Shown: positions 1 through 7,726, counted from the stretch's first letter. The stretch: DNA of 64,000 nucleotides from Thalassotalea piscium (GCF_030295935.1 NZ_AP027362.1:2542001-2606000); one strand, 5' to 3'. The notes: generated by a model not told the origin, from the sequence alone. Numbers and translations are program-made.

Positions 1-183
1 TTATTCGCCTTAATCATGGGCGCAGTCTGTTATTACCTTGGCCGTCGTAAAACGCAAACTCCTGTTTTAGCCGGTTTATTGGGCGTTGTTTTATCGTTAA
101 TTCCGCCTTTTGCTTTGGTTTACTTCGTCGTGCTACTGCTTAAGAAAGATGTAGGTTCTACATCAGAGGCTGTAAGTGGGTAA
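1..183 (+). CDS. C-terminal part of a small membrane protein (cassette 1)
   Basis: This open frame runs from the left edge to a TAA at 181-183, so only the last 60 residues are visible. It contains two hydrophobic stretches, around residues 2-11 and 22-47, separated by a basic Gly-Arg-Arg-Lys loop, and ends in a short polar tail. That suggests a small integral membrane protein. An attC follows within 10 bases, so it is a cassette gene. The family is not recognised and the start lies outside the window. Confidence 0.65.
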   Translation, partial: LFALIMGAVCYYLGRRKTQTPVLAGLLGVVLSLIPPFALVYFVVLLLKKDVGSTSEAVSG

Positions 184-189
184 GGTGGT

Positions 190-244
190 TTATAACAAGC
201 AAAGGCAGCTGACGCGTACCGCGCAGCTGCTTTGAGCGTTATGT
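190..244 (+). repeat. attC site 1
   Basis: About 55 bp. R'' is TTATAAC at 190-196 and R' is GTTATGT at 238-244. Between them CAAAGGCAGCTG pairs with CAGCTGCTTTG, leaving one unpaired G, as expected for the bottom-strand hairpin recognised by the integrase. Confidence 0.88.
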
Positions 245-255
245 GCTAAAGCAGA

Positions 256-711
256 ATGGAGCTCGTATTGAGTTTTAGTGTTAAATCAAAACTATTAATT
301 AGTGGTGGCGTTATTGCATCGGCTGCAGCTATATGGCATTTACTTTGTATTTGGGGCGGGCCAAGCTGGTTTGCTTTTGCACGAGCGCCTAAGCAAATCA
401 TAGACTCAGCTCAACAAGGTACTTTGCTTGCACCTGTCGGTACCATAATTGTTGCAGGTTTAATGCTGGCGTGTACGGTGTTTGCTTTTTCAGCCGTTGG
501 TTTAATACGCAAGGTTCCATTGGTTAAACCTGCTTTAATTACCATCGCGTTACTTTGTACTTTGCGAGGATTAATTGGTATTCCAGCATTTGCTACAGCA
601 ACCGGTGTCGATATTTGGCAAATAGTTGCTAGCACTGTTTGGTTGTACGTTGGCGTTTGTTTTATTGTTGGCAGTATTGAGCATAGTACTGCTTTAAAAT
701 CAGGCACATAA
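256..711 (+). CDS. Four-helix membrane protein (cassette 2), homologue of 7250-7663
   Basis: A hydrophobic protein of 151 residues with about four predicted membrane helices: residues 14-33, 58-80, 88-106 and 118-140. No function is recognised. By eye it is about two-thirds identical over some 130 residues to the minus-strand gene at 7250-7663, including the IWHLLCI, GGPSWF and KPALITIALLC segments. The ATG at 256 is only 11 bases past the attC. A TTG at 268 has GGAG six bases upstream and begins nearer the conserved part, so it is a serious alternative start. The stop codon lies within the next attC. Confidence 0.8.
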   Translation: MELVLSFSVKSKLLISGGVIASAAAIWHLLCIWGGPSWFAFARAPKQIIDSAQQGTLLAPVGTIIVAGLMLACTVFAFSAVGLIRKVPLVKPALITIALLCTLRGLIGIPAFATATGVDIWQIVASTVWLYVGVCFIVGSIEHSTALKSGT

Positions 712-796
712 CAATCAAATATTATCGCCAGCAAAAAGCGCTGGCTGCGACGTCAACCCGCTGCGCGGCTTTCCGCGCTAAATTTGGGCGTTAGTT
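706..796 (+). repeat. attC site 2
   Basis: R'' is ACATAAC at 706-712, overlapping the stop of cassette gene 2. R' is GTTAGTT at 790-796. The interior has a GCCAGC/GCTGGC hairpin and a second GCGCGG/CCGCGC inverted pair. Confidence 0.8.
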
Positions 797-811
797 TCAC
801 AAGGAAAGTTT

Positions 812-1498
812 GTGCGAATATTTAAAATTCTTGTACCTGTTTTTATATTGCTTCTTTTTGCGTCTTTTATCTTCTTTAAAAAGGATGCGATAGCATGCGA
901 AATGATCGGGCAGACGCATTTTTCTCAGATTTCAACAAATCTCTATGTTGATGACAGCCTTGACGAAGCACAACAATCGAACTTGATAGAAGCAATAAAT
1001 GATGCAATCGAAAGAGTTTCAAATGTGTATGGTAACCCTATATCTTCACCAAGAATTATTGCTACAACTGGGGACCAGTACTCCAGTTTTGGCTTTAATC
1101 CAACGGGCATGCAAGCATCAGGGTTCTTTAGAGAATGCATATTTCTAGGCCCTAAGGGGCTCAACACAGACGTGATAGCGCATGAATTTGTTCATGCAGA
1201 GGTAAGGTACAGAACTGACCTTCTTGTAGAGCTTACGCAATTACCAGCCTGGTTTATTGAAGGAACAGGTATTAAAGTTGACTATCGCAGACCTTTTTTA
1301 CTTGAAAATATAGAGATAACAGAGGAAGAACTAGCAAAAGTTAAATCTATTTTTTTTCTAAGCGACTTTCCAAATACAAGTGTGAAATACTACCAAGCAT
1401 CAAGAATAGCTGTTGAACCAATGCATACTAAAAGTTTGTACTCAGGATTGGAAAGGTTAAACAATGGAGAGAAGTTTGAAGTGGTGTTTGGGCTGTGA
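812..1498 (+). CDS. Putative membrane-anchored zinc metallopeptidase (cassette 3)
   Basis: A protein of 228 residues with an N-terminal hydrophobic segment at residues 4-22, either a signal anchor or a signal peptide. Residues near 127 form HEFVH, which fits the HExxH zinc-binding and catalytic motif. LPAWFIEG lies about 22 residues later, and its Glu could be the third metal ligand, as in gluzincin peptidases. The start is GTG at 812 with AAGGAAAG upstream. An extracytoplasmic protease role is inferred from these motifs. The family is not identified and the substrate is unknown. It sits alone between two attC sites. Confidence 0.72.
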   Translation: MRIFKILVPVFILLLFASFIFFKKDAIACEMIGQTHFSQISTNLYVDDSLDEAQQSNLIEAINDAIERVSNVYGNPISSPRIIATTGDQYSSFGFNPTGMQASGFFRECIFLGPKGLNTDVIAHEFVHAEVRYRTDLLVELTQLPAWFIEGTGIKVDYRRPFLLENIEITEEELAKVKSIFFLSDFPNTSVKYYQASRIAVEPMHTKSLYSGLERLNNGEKFEVVFGL

Positions 1499-1499
1499 A

Positions 1500-1570
1500 A
1501 CTAACAAGGCGCTACTACGGAAAATTTATTCGCTAAGGCTCCTATATTTCCGCAGAGCGTGGCGTTATAT
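1500..1570 (+). repeat. attC site 3
   Basis: R'' is ACTAACA at 1500-1506 and R' is GTTATAT at 1564-1570. The arms TACGGAAA and TTTCCGCA pair. About 71 bp. Confidence 0.85.
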
Positions 1571-1655
1571 GCCTAAAATAGGCATTAGTATAATATCTAA
1601 CATGGTGCACCTTTTGCATTAATATCAAATATCTATTAATACATGAGGAATTAAT

Positions 1656-2066
1656 ATGAATATTTTAAATGTAGGGCAAAACTATTCCATTACGACAGCA
1701 GCTAGCGGCAATAAAATGCCGACTGAATCTATTGCTGTAGAAAAAAACATAAACCAAAATAATTCACAACCTACAAAGATTGATATGAGAAACATATCAA
1801 TTGATGAAATTAATACATTAATTAAATCAGGGGAAAGTGCTTTACTTGATGTAGTGCCATTTATACCATTAAATGTACTTGAACAATATAATAATGATCC
1901 CGAAAAAATAGGTAAAATCAAAGTAGACTTAATTGGGCAAGTTGAAAAATCTATAGATTTTAAAAAAAGCATTGGTGAGAATACTGACTTTTTATCAGGT
2001 GTTTTAAGTAAATTTAAAGATCTTGACGGTAAACAGTTAAATGGGAAGGTTGATATCTTAGCATAA
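1656..2066 (+). CDS. Hypothetical protein (cassette 4)
   Basis: A polar protein of 136 residues with no membrane segment and no recognised domain. The first 40 residues are rich in Asn, Ser and Thr and look disordered. The rest is likely helical with a Lys/Asp-rich C-terminus. The ATG at 1656 has TGAGGA upstream. The 85 bases between the preceding attC and the start contain TATAAT-like and TTGCAT motifs, so this cassette may have its own promoter (inference). Function unknown. Confidence 0.75.
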   Translation: MNILNVGQNYSITTAASGNKMPTESIAVEKNINQNNSQPTKIDMRNISIDEINTLIKSGESALLDVVPFIPLNVLEQYNNDPEKIGKIKVDLIGQVEKSIDFKKSIGENTDFLSGVLSKFKDLDGKQLNGKVDILA

Positions 2067-2072
2067 TACGGC

Positions 2073-2171
2073 ATATAACAAGACCTTCAAACGGACAAAA
2101 AATAGTTTGCTGTTTTCACTTCGTTCAACATTTTAGCAAACAATTTTTTGCCGCTTAAGGTGGCGTTAGCA
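2073..2171 (+). repeat. attC site 4
   Basis: R'' is ATATAAC at 2073-2079 and R' is GTTAGCA at 2165-2171. Long arms such as AGTTTGCT/AGCAAAC and GGACAAAAA/TTTTTTGCC pair. It belongs with attC 6 and attC 8 to one VCR-like subfamily of about 100 bp. Confidence 0.88.
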
Positions 2172-2195
2172 ATACAACAAACGGGGTTTCGCCAA

Positions 2196-2879
2196 ATGAA
2201 GGGTCTACAAAAACTAGCTGGTATCGCAGCAATTTTCCAAGGGCTTATTTACATAGCAGTCTTTGTGTATTTTGGTGCTTTTTGGTCATATCCGGTTGAT
2301 GGTAGTCCAGTCGAAAAAATGACTTACATGGCAGAAAATCAACTTCTATTTTCAATGATCTATTTTCTAATGTACGTGGTGTTTGGCATTTTTCTGGCCA
2401 TACTCGTTATTGGTATGTATGAGAGGCTTAAACATAAAATTAATCCCTTAATTACTATTGGATCTCTATTCGGGGGCATTTGGGTCGGTCTGGTGATCGC
2501 AAGTGGAATGATTTCGAATATCGGGCTTGATCATGCAATCGATCTGATGGATGCAAATCCAGAAAAAGCCCTTGATATGTGGATAATCGTTTCAGTGATA
2601 ACAGAAAGTATAGGTGGTGGAAATGAATTAGTTGGCGGACTTTGGGTTCTATTGATTAGCGTAGCAGCTATACAAGAGGGCAGATTACCCCGGTCACTTA
2701 ACTATCTCGGATATTTTGTAGGCATAGTGGGCATTGCAACGATTTATCCTGACAAACTATTTACTGAAGTATTTGGCGTATCACAAATTGTTTGGTTTAT
2801 TTGGTTGGGTATATGTTTACTAACCGAGGAAAATGCTAACAAATCAATCCAGCAGACCGCTAACGCGTCGGCTGATTGA
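2196..2879 (+). CDS. DUF4386-like membrane protein (cassette 5)
   Basis: A hydrophobic protein of about 227 residues with six likely membrane helices. The layout resembles DUF4386 proteins: an N-terminal Ala/Gly-rich first helix, a long extracytoplasmic loop and a C-terminal Trp/Phe-rich helix. Function is unknown in that family. The frame is open further upstream, but the ATG at 2196 is chosen because the attC ends at 2171 and the coding sequence turns hydrophobic directly after it. The stop at 2877-2879 lies inside attC 5, so the last 14 or so codons are made of attC sequence. Confidence 0.75.
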   Translation: MKGLQKLAGIAAIFQGLIYIAVFVYFGAFWSYPVDGSPVEKMTYMAENQLLFSMIYFLMYVVFGIFLAILVIGMYERLKHKINPLITIGSLFGGIWVGLVIASGMISNIGLDHAIDLMDANPEKALDMWIIVSVITESIGGGNELVGGLWVLLISVAAIQEGRLPRSLNYLGYFVGIVGIATIYPDKLFTEVFGVSQIVWFIWLGICLLTEENANKSIQQTANASAD

Positions 2880-2889
2880 GGCGTTAACT
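2834..2889 (+). repeat. attC site 5 (short form)
   Basis: R'' GCTAAC is at 2835-2840 and R' GTTAACT at 2883-2889. TCAATCCAGC pairs with GCTGATTGA, leaving one unpaired C, the feature that sets strand choice. At about 55 bp it is near the minimum attC length and overlaps the end of cassette gene 5. Confidence 0.8.
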
Positions 2890-2911
2890 GTCTAATCGGC
2901 AAAGGAGTTAC

Positions 2912-3526
2912 ATGTACATTCCAAACCATATCAAAATGGATGATTTATCTTCCACTCATAATTTCATAGATGAATTCGGTTTTGGTCTTATCGTTTCTAG
3001 CTCACTTACAGGAACACACATTCCATTTGTTTTGCACAAAAATGAAGGTGAGAAAGGAACTCTTTATACTCATTGTGCAAAGGCTAATCCCCATTGGAAA
3101 GAATTAGATAAAACAGAGGTTTTAATAGTTTTTACTGGCCCACACAGTTATATATCTCCAAGCTGGTACGCTAAATCACCAGGAGTACCAACATGGAACT
3201 ATTCTGCTGTACATGTTTACGGTATTGTATCCCTGTTAAATGACAATGAAACTTTAGATGCAGTAGAAGAAGTTGTGCATAAATATGAGCCTGAACTATT
3301 AGTTAAACGAGACATAATAACGAATGAATTTAGAGATAAATTATTATCAGGTATTGTGGGCTTTAAAATTGAATTATCAAGAATCGAAGGTAAATTAAAA
3401 CTTGGTCAGCAAAGAACAAAAGAAGATCAAATTGGGGTTTTTAATGCTCTTTCAAATTCTGATGATTTAGATAATATTGCTTTAGCAAATCACATGAAAA
3501 AATTGAATTTAGGTATCGGCAGTTAA
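2912..3526 (+). CDS. PaiB-like FMN-binding protein (cassette 6)
   Basis: A protein of 204 residues resembling the PaiB / FMN-binding negative transcriptional regulator family. The order of features matches: the N-terminal MYIPNHI start, a split-barrel core with HIPFVL and GTLYTHCAKANPHW, then FTGPHSYISPSWY and WNYSAVHVYG. Family members adopt the FMN-binding split-barrel fold, and Bacillus PaiB affects sporulation and protease genes. The role here is unknown. The ATG at 2912 has AAAGGAG upstream. Length is normal for the family, so the cassette appears intact. Confidence 0.85.
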   Translation: MYIPNHIKMDDLSSTHNFIDEFGFGLIVSSSLTGTHIPFVLHKNEGEKGTLYTHCAKANPHWKELDKTEVLIVFTGPHSYISPSWYAKSPGVPTWNYSAVHVYGIVSLLNDNETLDAVEEVVHKYEPELLVKRDIITNEFRDKLLSGIVGFKIELSRIEGKLKLGQQRTKEDQIGVFNALSNSDDLDNIALANHMKKLNLGIGS

Positions 3527-3618
3527 CAAGCAAATCAACAGGACAAAAAACAGTTGGCCGCGCTCGTGCCTCGCATATTTTAGCCAACAATTTTTCGCCC
3601 ATTATTTGGGCGTTATGT
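3521..3618 (+). repeat. attC site 6
   Basis: R'' AGTTAAC at 3521-3527 overlaps the stop of cassette gene 6. R' is GTTATGT at 3612-3618. The arms CAGTTGGC and GCCAAC pair, as do GGACAAAAAA and TTTTTCGCC. VCR-like, about 98 bp. Confidence 0.88.
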
Positions 3619-3626
3619 GACTATAT

Positions 3627-4046
3627 ATGAAACCAAACTATCAATCCTACACGGAAGATGAATTGCTAGATGCGTTAAACCATATTGATAAAAATGCTTG
3701 GCCAGAACGATATGCTGAAATAAAAAAGCATCTACAAAAATACGCAGATAAAGCAAAAGAAAATGGAGTTAGCAACGCAAGTAATAGTGAAGCGTCTGAG
3801 AGTTCTTGGTGGCGTAAAGTTGATTTCAATAAGCCTCAAGAAAAGGTTATTACGCTCGGGCTCACCCTTTGGACTTTATATATCTTATTTGCAGGGGAAA
3901 TTTCGGCTAAAAATAGCGACATAAGTTTTGAAGAGTCACCTAAAACATATGTACTCTTTGTTGTTTTTTTTATGGCTATTTTAGGTTGGCGTATATATGG
4001 GCATTTAACGTCACATAACAAACGCCTTAACTCCGACAATGATTAG
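3627..4046 (+). CDS. Hypothetical membrane protein (cassette 7)
   Basis: A protein of 139 residues. The first 60 are charged and helical. Two hydrophobic segments follow, at about residues 76-92 and 108-124, split by a short acidic loop. No family is recognised. The ATG at 3627 is nine bases past attC 6. The stop at 4044-4046 is inside attC 7, so the C-terminal HLTSHNKRLNSDND is encoded by attC sequence, as often seen in cassettes. Function unknown. Confidence 0.72.
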   Translation: MKPNYQSYTEDELLDALNHIDKNAWPERYAEIKKHLQKYADKAKENGVSNASNSEASESSWWRKVDFNKPQEKVITLGLTLWTLYILFAGEISAKNSDISFEESPKTYVLFVVFFMAILGWRIYGHLTSHNKRLNSDND

Positions 4047-4114
4047 TTGTCATGGTTTTGGCAAAAAACGCAAAAATCCATGCCAACACATTGCGTGTTA
4101 GGCGGGCGTTATGT
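4013..4114 (+). repeat. attC site 7
   Basis: R'' ACATAAC is at 4013-4019 and R' GTTATGT at 4108-4114. Outer arms CATAACAAACGCC and GGCGGGCGTTATG pair. Inner arms CATGGTTTTGGCA and TGCCAACACA pair imperfectly. The site overlaps the end of one cassette gene and the possible start of the next. Confidence 0.82.
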
Positions 4115-4638
4115 TACTAGGGAAGTCTGTGCGTAAATTTTTAAATTTAAGTAAAAATAGGCAGGTTGAATTAGATAAAAAATTTCCTGATTTATTTAAA
4201 ATTTATTGTGTAGAAGATTCACCTCATTATAAAAAAGTCGCAATAACTGTTTTTGATCATTGGTTAACTCGTGAAGAGTTTGAAAATGATTTTCCTGATA
4301 AAACCGAGCGGTTACGACGAGATAAATCATTGCATGATTTTGCAAAGGTTATGTCTAAAAATACAGAAGTATTGAATTTTAAATTTAAAGGTAAATGGAA
4401 GCGTTGTTACCCATCCTTTAGAAAGTTTAGCTCTCAAGCAGCTATGGATATTTATTTACATCCTGCTGGTGATAATGATTCTTCAGATAAATTTTGCAGG
4501 TTAGTTTTACCAGAGTTTTCAGCCGTGTATTTTGAAAGCTGGGATTATACGAATATATTTTACATTCAAGATGATAAAGTTATACCGCAAATTAAAAAGT
4601 GGGCTAATGAGTCAGGTGTTTATTGCTTGGAGTATTAG
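4111..4638 (+). CDS. Hypothetical soluble protein (cassette 8)
   Basis: A soluble protein of 175 residues with no membrane segment, no recognised domain and several aromatic clusters in its C-terminal half. The ATG at 4111 lies inside the R' box of attC 7. An in-frame GTG at 4129 has AGGGAAG three bases upstream, a close spacing, so the start is uncertain by six codons. It is the last gene of the array. Function unknown. Confidence 0.7.
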   Translation: MLLGKSVRKFLNLSKNRQVELDKKFPDLFKIYCVEDSPHYKKVAITVFDHWLTREEFENDFPDKTERLRRDKSLHDFAKVMSKNTEVLNFKFKGKWKRCYPSFRKFSSQAAMDIYLHPAGDNDSSDKFCRLVLPEFSAVYFESWDYTNIFYIQDDKVIPQIKKWANESGVYCLEY

Positions 4639-4640
4639 TA

Positions 4641-4744
4641 ACATAACAAGCAATTAAAGCGGGACTTTTTACAGTTTGCTCAGTTCCGCTTCGCTACACA
4701 ATTTTAGCAAACTAATAAAAAGCCCCTTAATGTGGGCGTTGAGG
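4641..4744 (+). repeat. attC site 8, last of the array
   Basis: R'' is ACATAAC at 4641-4647 and R' is GTTGAGG at 4738-4744. The arms AGTTTGCT and AGCAAACT pair, and GGGACTTTTTA pairs with AAAAAGCCCC. VCR-like, about 104 bp. The less standard R' sequence fits an array-terminal site. Confidence 0.83.
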
Positions 4745-4759
4745 CTGTAGAATTTCTCC

Positions 4760-4786
4760 AAAAAGACGTATTTACGTCTTTTTTTA
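4760..4786 (+). terminator. Rho-independent terminator at the array end
   Basis: The stem AAAAGACGTA/TACGTCTTTT with a short loop is followed by a run of seven T. It sits 16 bases past the last attC and would stop transcription leaving the array. Confidence 0.75.
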
Positions 4787-4871
4787 TATTTCCTCAATTG
4801 TTTGTTTTTTAAGCTTGAAGCAAGTTCCTCGCTGTGATCTAATAGATATTATTCACCGATAGCAAAATATC

Positions 4872-5435
4872 ATGGCCAATTATAAACCTGATTTATCCTG
4901 TCAAAGTAAGTTCATCCCCATCGATTTCTCACAACAAATAGTCCCCGGAACGTTTGAATATGCGCTTGCGCATATTATTGATAATCACCTTGATTTATCG
5001 GGCTTCGAACAGTGGTATCAGAACGACAATGGCGGCGCAGCTGCCTATTCACCGTCTGTGATGTTAAAAATAATTCTCTTTGGTTATTCTCGTGGTTTTA
5101 TCACTAGTCGCCGCATTGCTAATGCGTGTGAAACTAACATTACTTTTATGAGTTTATCGGGTGATGTGCAACCGCATTACACCTCAATAGCTTCGTTCGT
5201 TGCTCGAATGAAAGACCAAATAGAACCTCTCTTTACGCAAGTTTTAATGATATGTGACAAAGAAGGTTTGATAGGTCGCAACATGTTTGCCATTGATGGC
5301 TGTAAGTTAAAATCAAACGCGAGCAAAGAGTGGAGTGGAACCTTCGATGAACTAGAGCGAAAAAAAGCTAAACTAGCACGAGCAAGTAAACGTATTATCG
5401 AACGTCATCAATCTCAAGATGGCTTAAAAGAATAA
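4872..5435 (+). pseudogene. Truncated IS1182-family transposase
   Basis: 187 residues matching the N-terminal part of IS1182-family transposases: the helical domain with GTFEYALAHIIDNH, YSPSVMLKIILFGYSRGFITSRRIANACE, and AIDGCKLKSNASKEWSGT with the first catalytic Asp. Full members are around 450-500 residues, so the rest of the DDE domain is missing. The frame stops at 5433-5435, and the sequence beyond does not resume the gene in any frame I could see. It is an insertion-sequence remnant at the edge of the integron. Confidence 0.85.
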
Positions 5436-5693
5436 CAAGGACAGTCGCTTATATTTGTTCAGCTGTTTCTTATACACAAATCCAACTTTTAGAAATTACT
5501 TGAAACGAAGGAAATGTAAGTATTGTTAACAGGAGCAGTATTTACATTTATGTTATTAATCTGTTATGTTTTTAACTGTTATTTGTTCTTAGTAAAAGTA
5601 GCAAATAATATTATATAAACATTAAGGCTTTACATTTAAAAAAAGGGACTATCATTTTTTATTATTAATGGATAAAAAATTTAAGGGAAGAAA
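5436..5693. other. Intergenic, AT-rich; likely promoter of 5694-6827
   Basis: No gene is visible. The stretch is strongly AT-rich with several TATAAT-like hexamers, such as AATATTATATAAAC near 5606-5620. Its left part may be residual IS1182 DNA. Confidence 0.4.
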
Positions 5694-6827
5694 ATGACAA
5701 AACGTTTAGTATTAAGCTTGTTAATATTTACAACAATATCATATCAGGAACATGCTATAGGCGCGGGTGATGAATTAATTCAACAGCCAAATATAGCTTT
5801 TGCTTGTAGAGACTGTACTCTTGCTGATGCAGAAGCTATCGCTAGAGAAAAAGCTCCAATTAACGACTGTGATATATATCGAAATGGCCCTGTTGCTTCA
5901 TTTTGTGAAGCTGTAACACAAGAGATATTGATTCCAGTCACTAACACTAAATATGTGTATAAATTTATAACATCAACTACAATAGACTCCCTAAACCGTC
6001 CTGTAGTCAACTTGTTTAGCTTCCCTTTAACGTCTGATCAAACAAATTTAATGAATATGTTTTTTGATTTTTATGAGGGATTACAGGCCGCAATCCAAAA
6101 TGCTAGTATACATGACTTAGAAATGTCGCCTAGTCCAAGCTATGCCATGCATGTCAACGGTTCTGGGGCTAGTGATGGTGACGAATGCGAAAGTCATCCT
6201 ACAAAATTTTTTCGAGGTATAAATGAAAAAAGAGCTATAAGATCAGAGTTGGCAGCTAGAGTAACTACAGCAATGAGTGGTAGTACAGCAGTTGAATTTA
6301 CGCAGGAGTCCTTGCTCGGTGGCGGAGGAATCAATTTTGGGACAACCGGTGCTGGTATATCTGTAAGTGTCCAATATTTTGAAGTTGACCAAATTGTAAC
6401 ACGCGGCACAGACTTCAATAATCGCTTAGCATTTGATGTCAATATATCGGGAGATGCTACCCGTAACAATCTTGCAGTGTTCAACCTTAGCTTAAACACA
6501 GAGTTTACTAAAATAGACGGTTTTAAATATTATGAAATTTTTGGTTCTGAAGTTGATTTAGAAGGTGTGGGAATCAGCAACTGCTTACGAGAATACTTTG
6601 AGGAAGAGAGTGAAGCAATACCAGAAGACCAAATGCCAGAAAGTGGTGGTTCAGGAACATACAATGACCCGTTCACTGGTGCAGATGCTTTTTCGAATAC
6701 AAACCCACAAGATCTTTGTAAGTACAATAGAAGAGTAAAAACCTGTTCTACAACCAAAGAAGGTACTACATGTACATACACACAAGTCAGTTGGCTCAAC
6801 AGTTGTGGGCAATTTGGCAATAATTAA
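5694..6827 (+). CDS. Secreted Cys-rich protein of unknown function
   Basis: A protein of 377 residues with a signal-peptide-like N-terminus: MTKR, a hydrophobic core at residues 5-16, then small residues up to about 24. The mature part has paired cysteines (CRDC near residue 38, then later DCD, SFCE, DECES and NCLREY). Its last 40 residues hold five Cys in a Thr/Ser-rich context, so disulfides and export are likely. A GGGG-rich stretch lies near residue 208. RBS-like GGGAAG precedes the ATG. No known family is recognised. It is flanked by remnants of two transposases, which suggests acquired DNA. Confidence 0.75.
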   Translation: MTKRLVLSLLIFTTISYQEHAIGAGDELIQQPNIAFACRDCTLADAEAIAREKAPINDCDIYRNGPVASFCEAVTQEILIPVTNTKYVYKFITSTTIDSLNRPVVNLFSFPLTSDQTNLMNMFFDFYEGLQAAIQNASIHDLEMSPSPSYAMHVNGSGASDGDECESHPTKFFRGINEKRAIRSELAARVTTAMSGSTAVEFTQESLLGGGGINFGTTGAGISVSVQYFEVDQIVTRGTDFNNRLAFDVNISGDATRNNLAVFNLSLNTEFTKIDGFKYYEIFGSEVDLEGVGISNCLREYFEEESEAIPEDQMPESGGSGTYNDPFTGADAFSNTNPQDLCKYNRRVKTCSTTKEGTTCTYTQVSWLNSCGQFGNN

Positions 6828-6857
6828 AGCGCAATTCGCATAGAGCACTCTAAAGCT

Positions 6858-7049
6858 CTACAATGAAGATGTATTTCCTAAAGTAAAAGTCCTATTTCGG
6901 CTGTATCTTGATAACAAGTCAGGCTTAAAAGACTTAGCTAAATTGTAATCTTCAAGGATGGCTTGTAATTTAAGCCATCCTTGCCATAACACCTTATCTG
7001 ATGCATGTCCTGTGCGTTTAGTATATTTCCAACCTCCCAGTATTGCTAG
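6858..7049 (-). pseudogene. C-terminal remnant of an IS4-type transposase
   Basis: Read on the minus strand, 7049 to 6858 is open and gives LGGWKYTKRTGHASDKVLWQ followed by GWLKLQAILEDYNLAKS. This is the typical end of IS4-family transposases (a GGW..RK..G.PG...LW.GW.RL..I pattern). A stop at 7050-7052 interrupts the frame upstream and the catalytic domain is absent. It also explains the AAGGATGGCTT inverted repeat at 6954-6982, which would otherwise look like a terminator. Confidence 0.6.
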
Positions 7050-7052
7050 TTA

Positions 7053-7249
7053 CTGATAAGCCCATTTAGCAAAATACAGTAATTAATAATGATATTAATC
7101 GTCTGCTTTGGAGCTTAGGCAAAATCTTTTTTTGAAATACTCGCCCCTCTCTTGAACGCTCTGAACTGTCGTTAGCAACTCAAAAGCTAACGTCAGCTTA
7201 TGGCTATAAGTGATCATTTATGAAGGAGTTTAAGAGGTTATAAAGTTCC
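7053..7249. other. Intergenic, no gene seen
   Basis: No ORF or strong structure is visible apart from possible decayed IS sequence next to the transposase remnant. It lies downstream of the minus-strand gene 7250-7663. Confidence 0.4.
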
Positions 7250-7663
7250 TTATTTTTGAAGATACACACCTAAAGTAAAACAAATACCCACGTATAACCA
7301 AGTACTGCTCGCTATAATTTGCCATGTATCAATGCCGCTTGGCGTAATAAATCGCGGTATAGCAATTATGCCTCGTAATATACATAACAGCGCAATAGTA
7401 ATTAATGCTGGTTTTATTAGCGGTAATTTTCGTATAGTTCCCACAGCCGAAAATGCGTAAAGCGCACAACAACACATTAAGCTTGCAACAACAGTTGTCG
7501 CTATTGGCGCTAGCACAGTACCTTGATGCGCTGAGTTTATAATAACTAAAGGAGCTCGAGCGAAGACAAACCAACTTGGCCCGCCTAATATACAAAGCAA
7601 ATGCCAAATAGCAGAAGCTATAGCGATTAGGCCAGAGCTCACTAATAGTTTACTACGTTTCAT
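7250..7663 (-). CDS. Four-helix membrane protein, homologue of cassette gene 2
   Basis: A hydrophobic protein of 137 residues with four likely membrane helices: residues 7-26, 47-72, 79-97 and 112-132. By eye it is about 68 percent identical to the integron cassette protein encoded at 256-711. It has no attC next to it and points the opposite way, so it is an ordinary chromosomal copy. Function is unknown. Conserved blocks are IWHLLCI, GGPSWF, FARAP, KPALITIALLC and WLYVG. Confidence 0.8.
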   Translation of the reverse strand: MKRSKLLVSSGLIAIASAIWHLLCILGGPSWFVFARAPLVIINSAHQGTVLAPIATTVVASLMCCCALYAFSAVGTIRKLPLIKPALITIALLCILRGIIAIPRFITPSGIDTWQIIASSTWLYVGICFTLGVYLQK

Positions 7664-7696
7664 TGTGAACCCAGCAAATTATTTTATCATTAAAAA

Positions 7697-7726
7697 AACG
7701 CTAATTGTTTTTCAACAATTAGCGTT
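7697..7726 (-). terminator. Terminator of the subtilisin gene
   Basis: On the minus strand AACGCTAATTGTT pairs with AACAATTAGCGTT and a run of seven T follows. It lies about 40 bases after the protease stop and just before the start of the gene at 7663. Confidence 0.8.

Larger units (their letters stand above)
1..4744 (+). mobile_element. Chromosomal integron cassette array (distal part)
   Basis: Eight consecutive units each consist of one plus-strand ORF followed by an imperfect inverted repeat that starts with a YAAC-type R'' box and ends with a GTTRRRY-type R' box. This is the structure of integron gene cassettes with attC sites. ORF stops often lie inside or next to the attC, and there is almost no spare DNA between genes. 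Cassettes normally point away from intI and attI, so the integrase should lie left of base 1. No integrase gene is visible. The array ends at 4744, and a terminator and IS remnant follow. Confidence 0.88.

Noticed and set aside
6954-6982. Strong AAGGATGGCTT hairpin resembling a terminator
   Set aside because: No T-run follows, and the stretch is coding sequence of an IS4-type transposase remnant on the minus strand.
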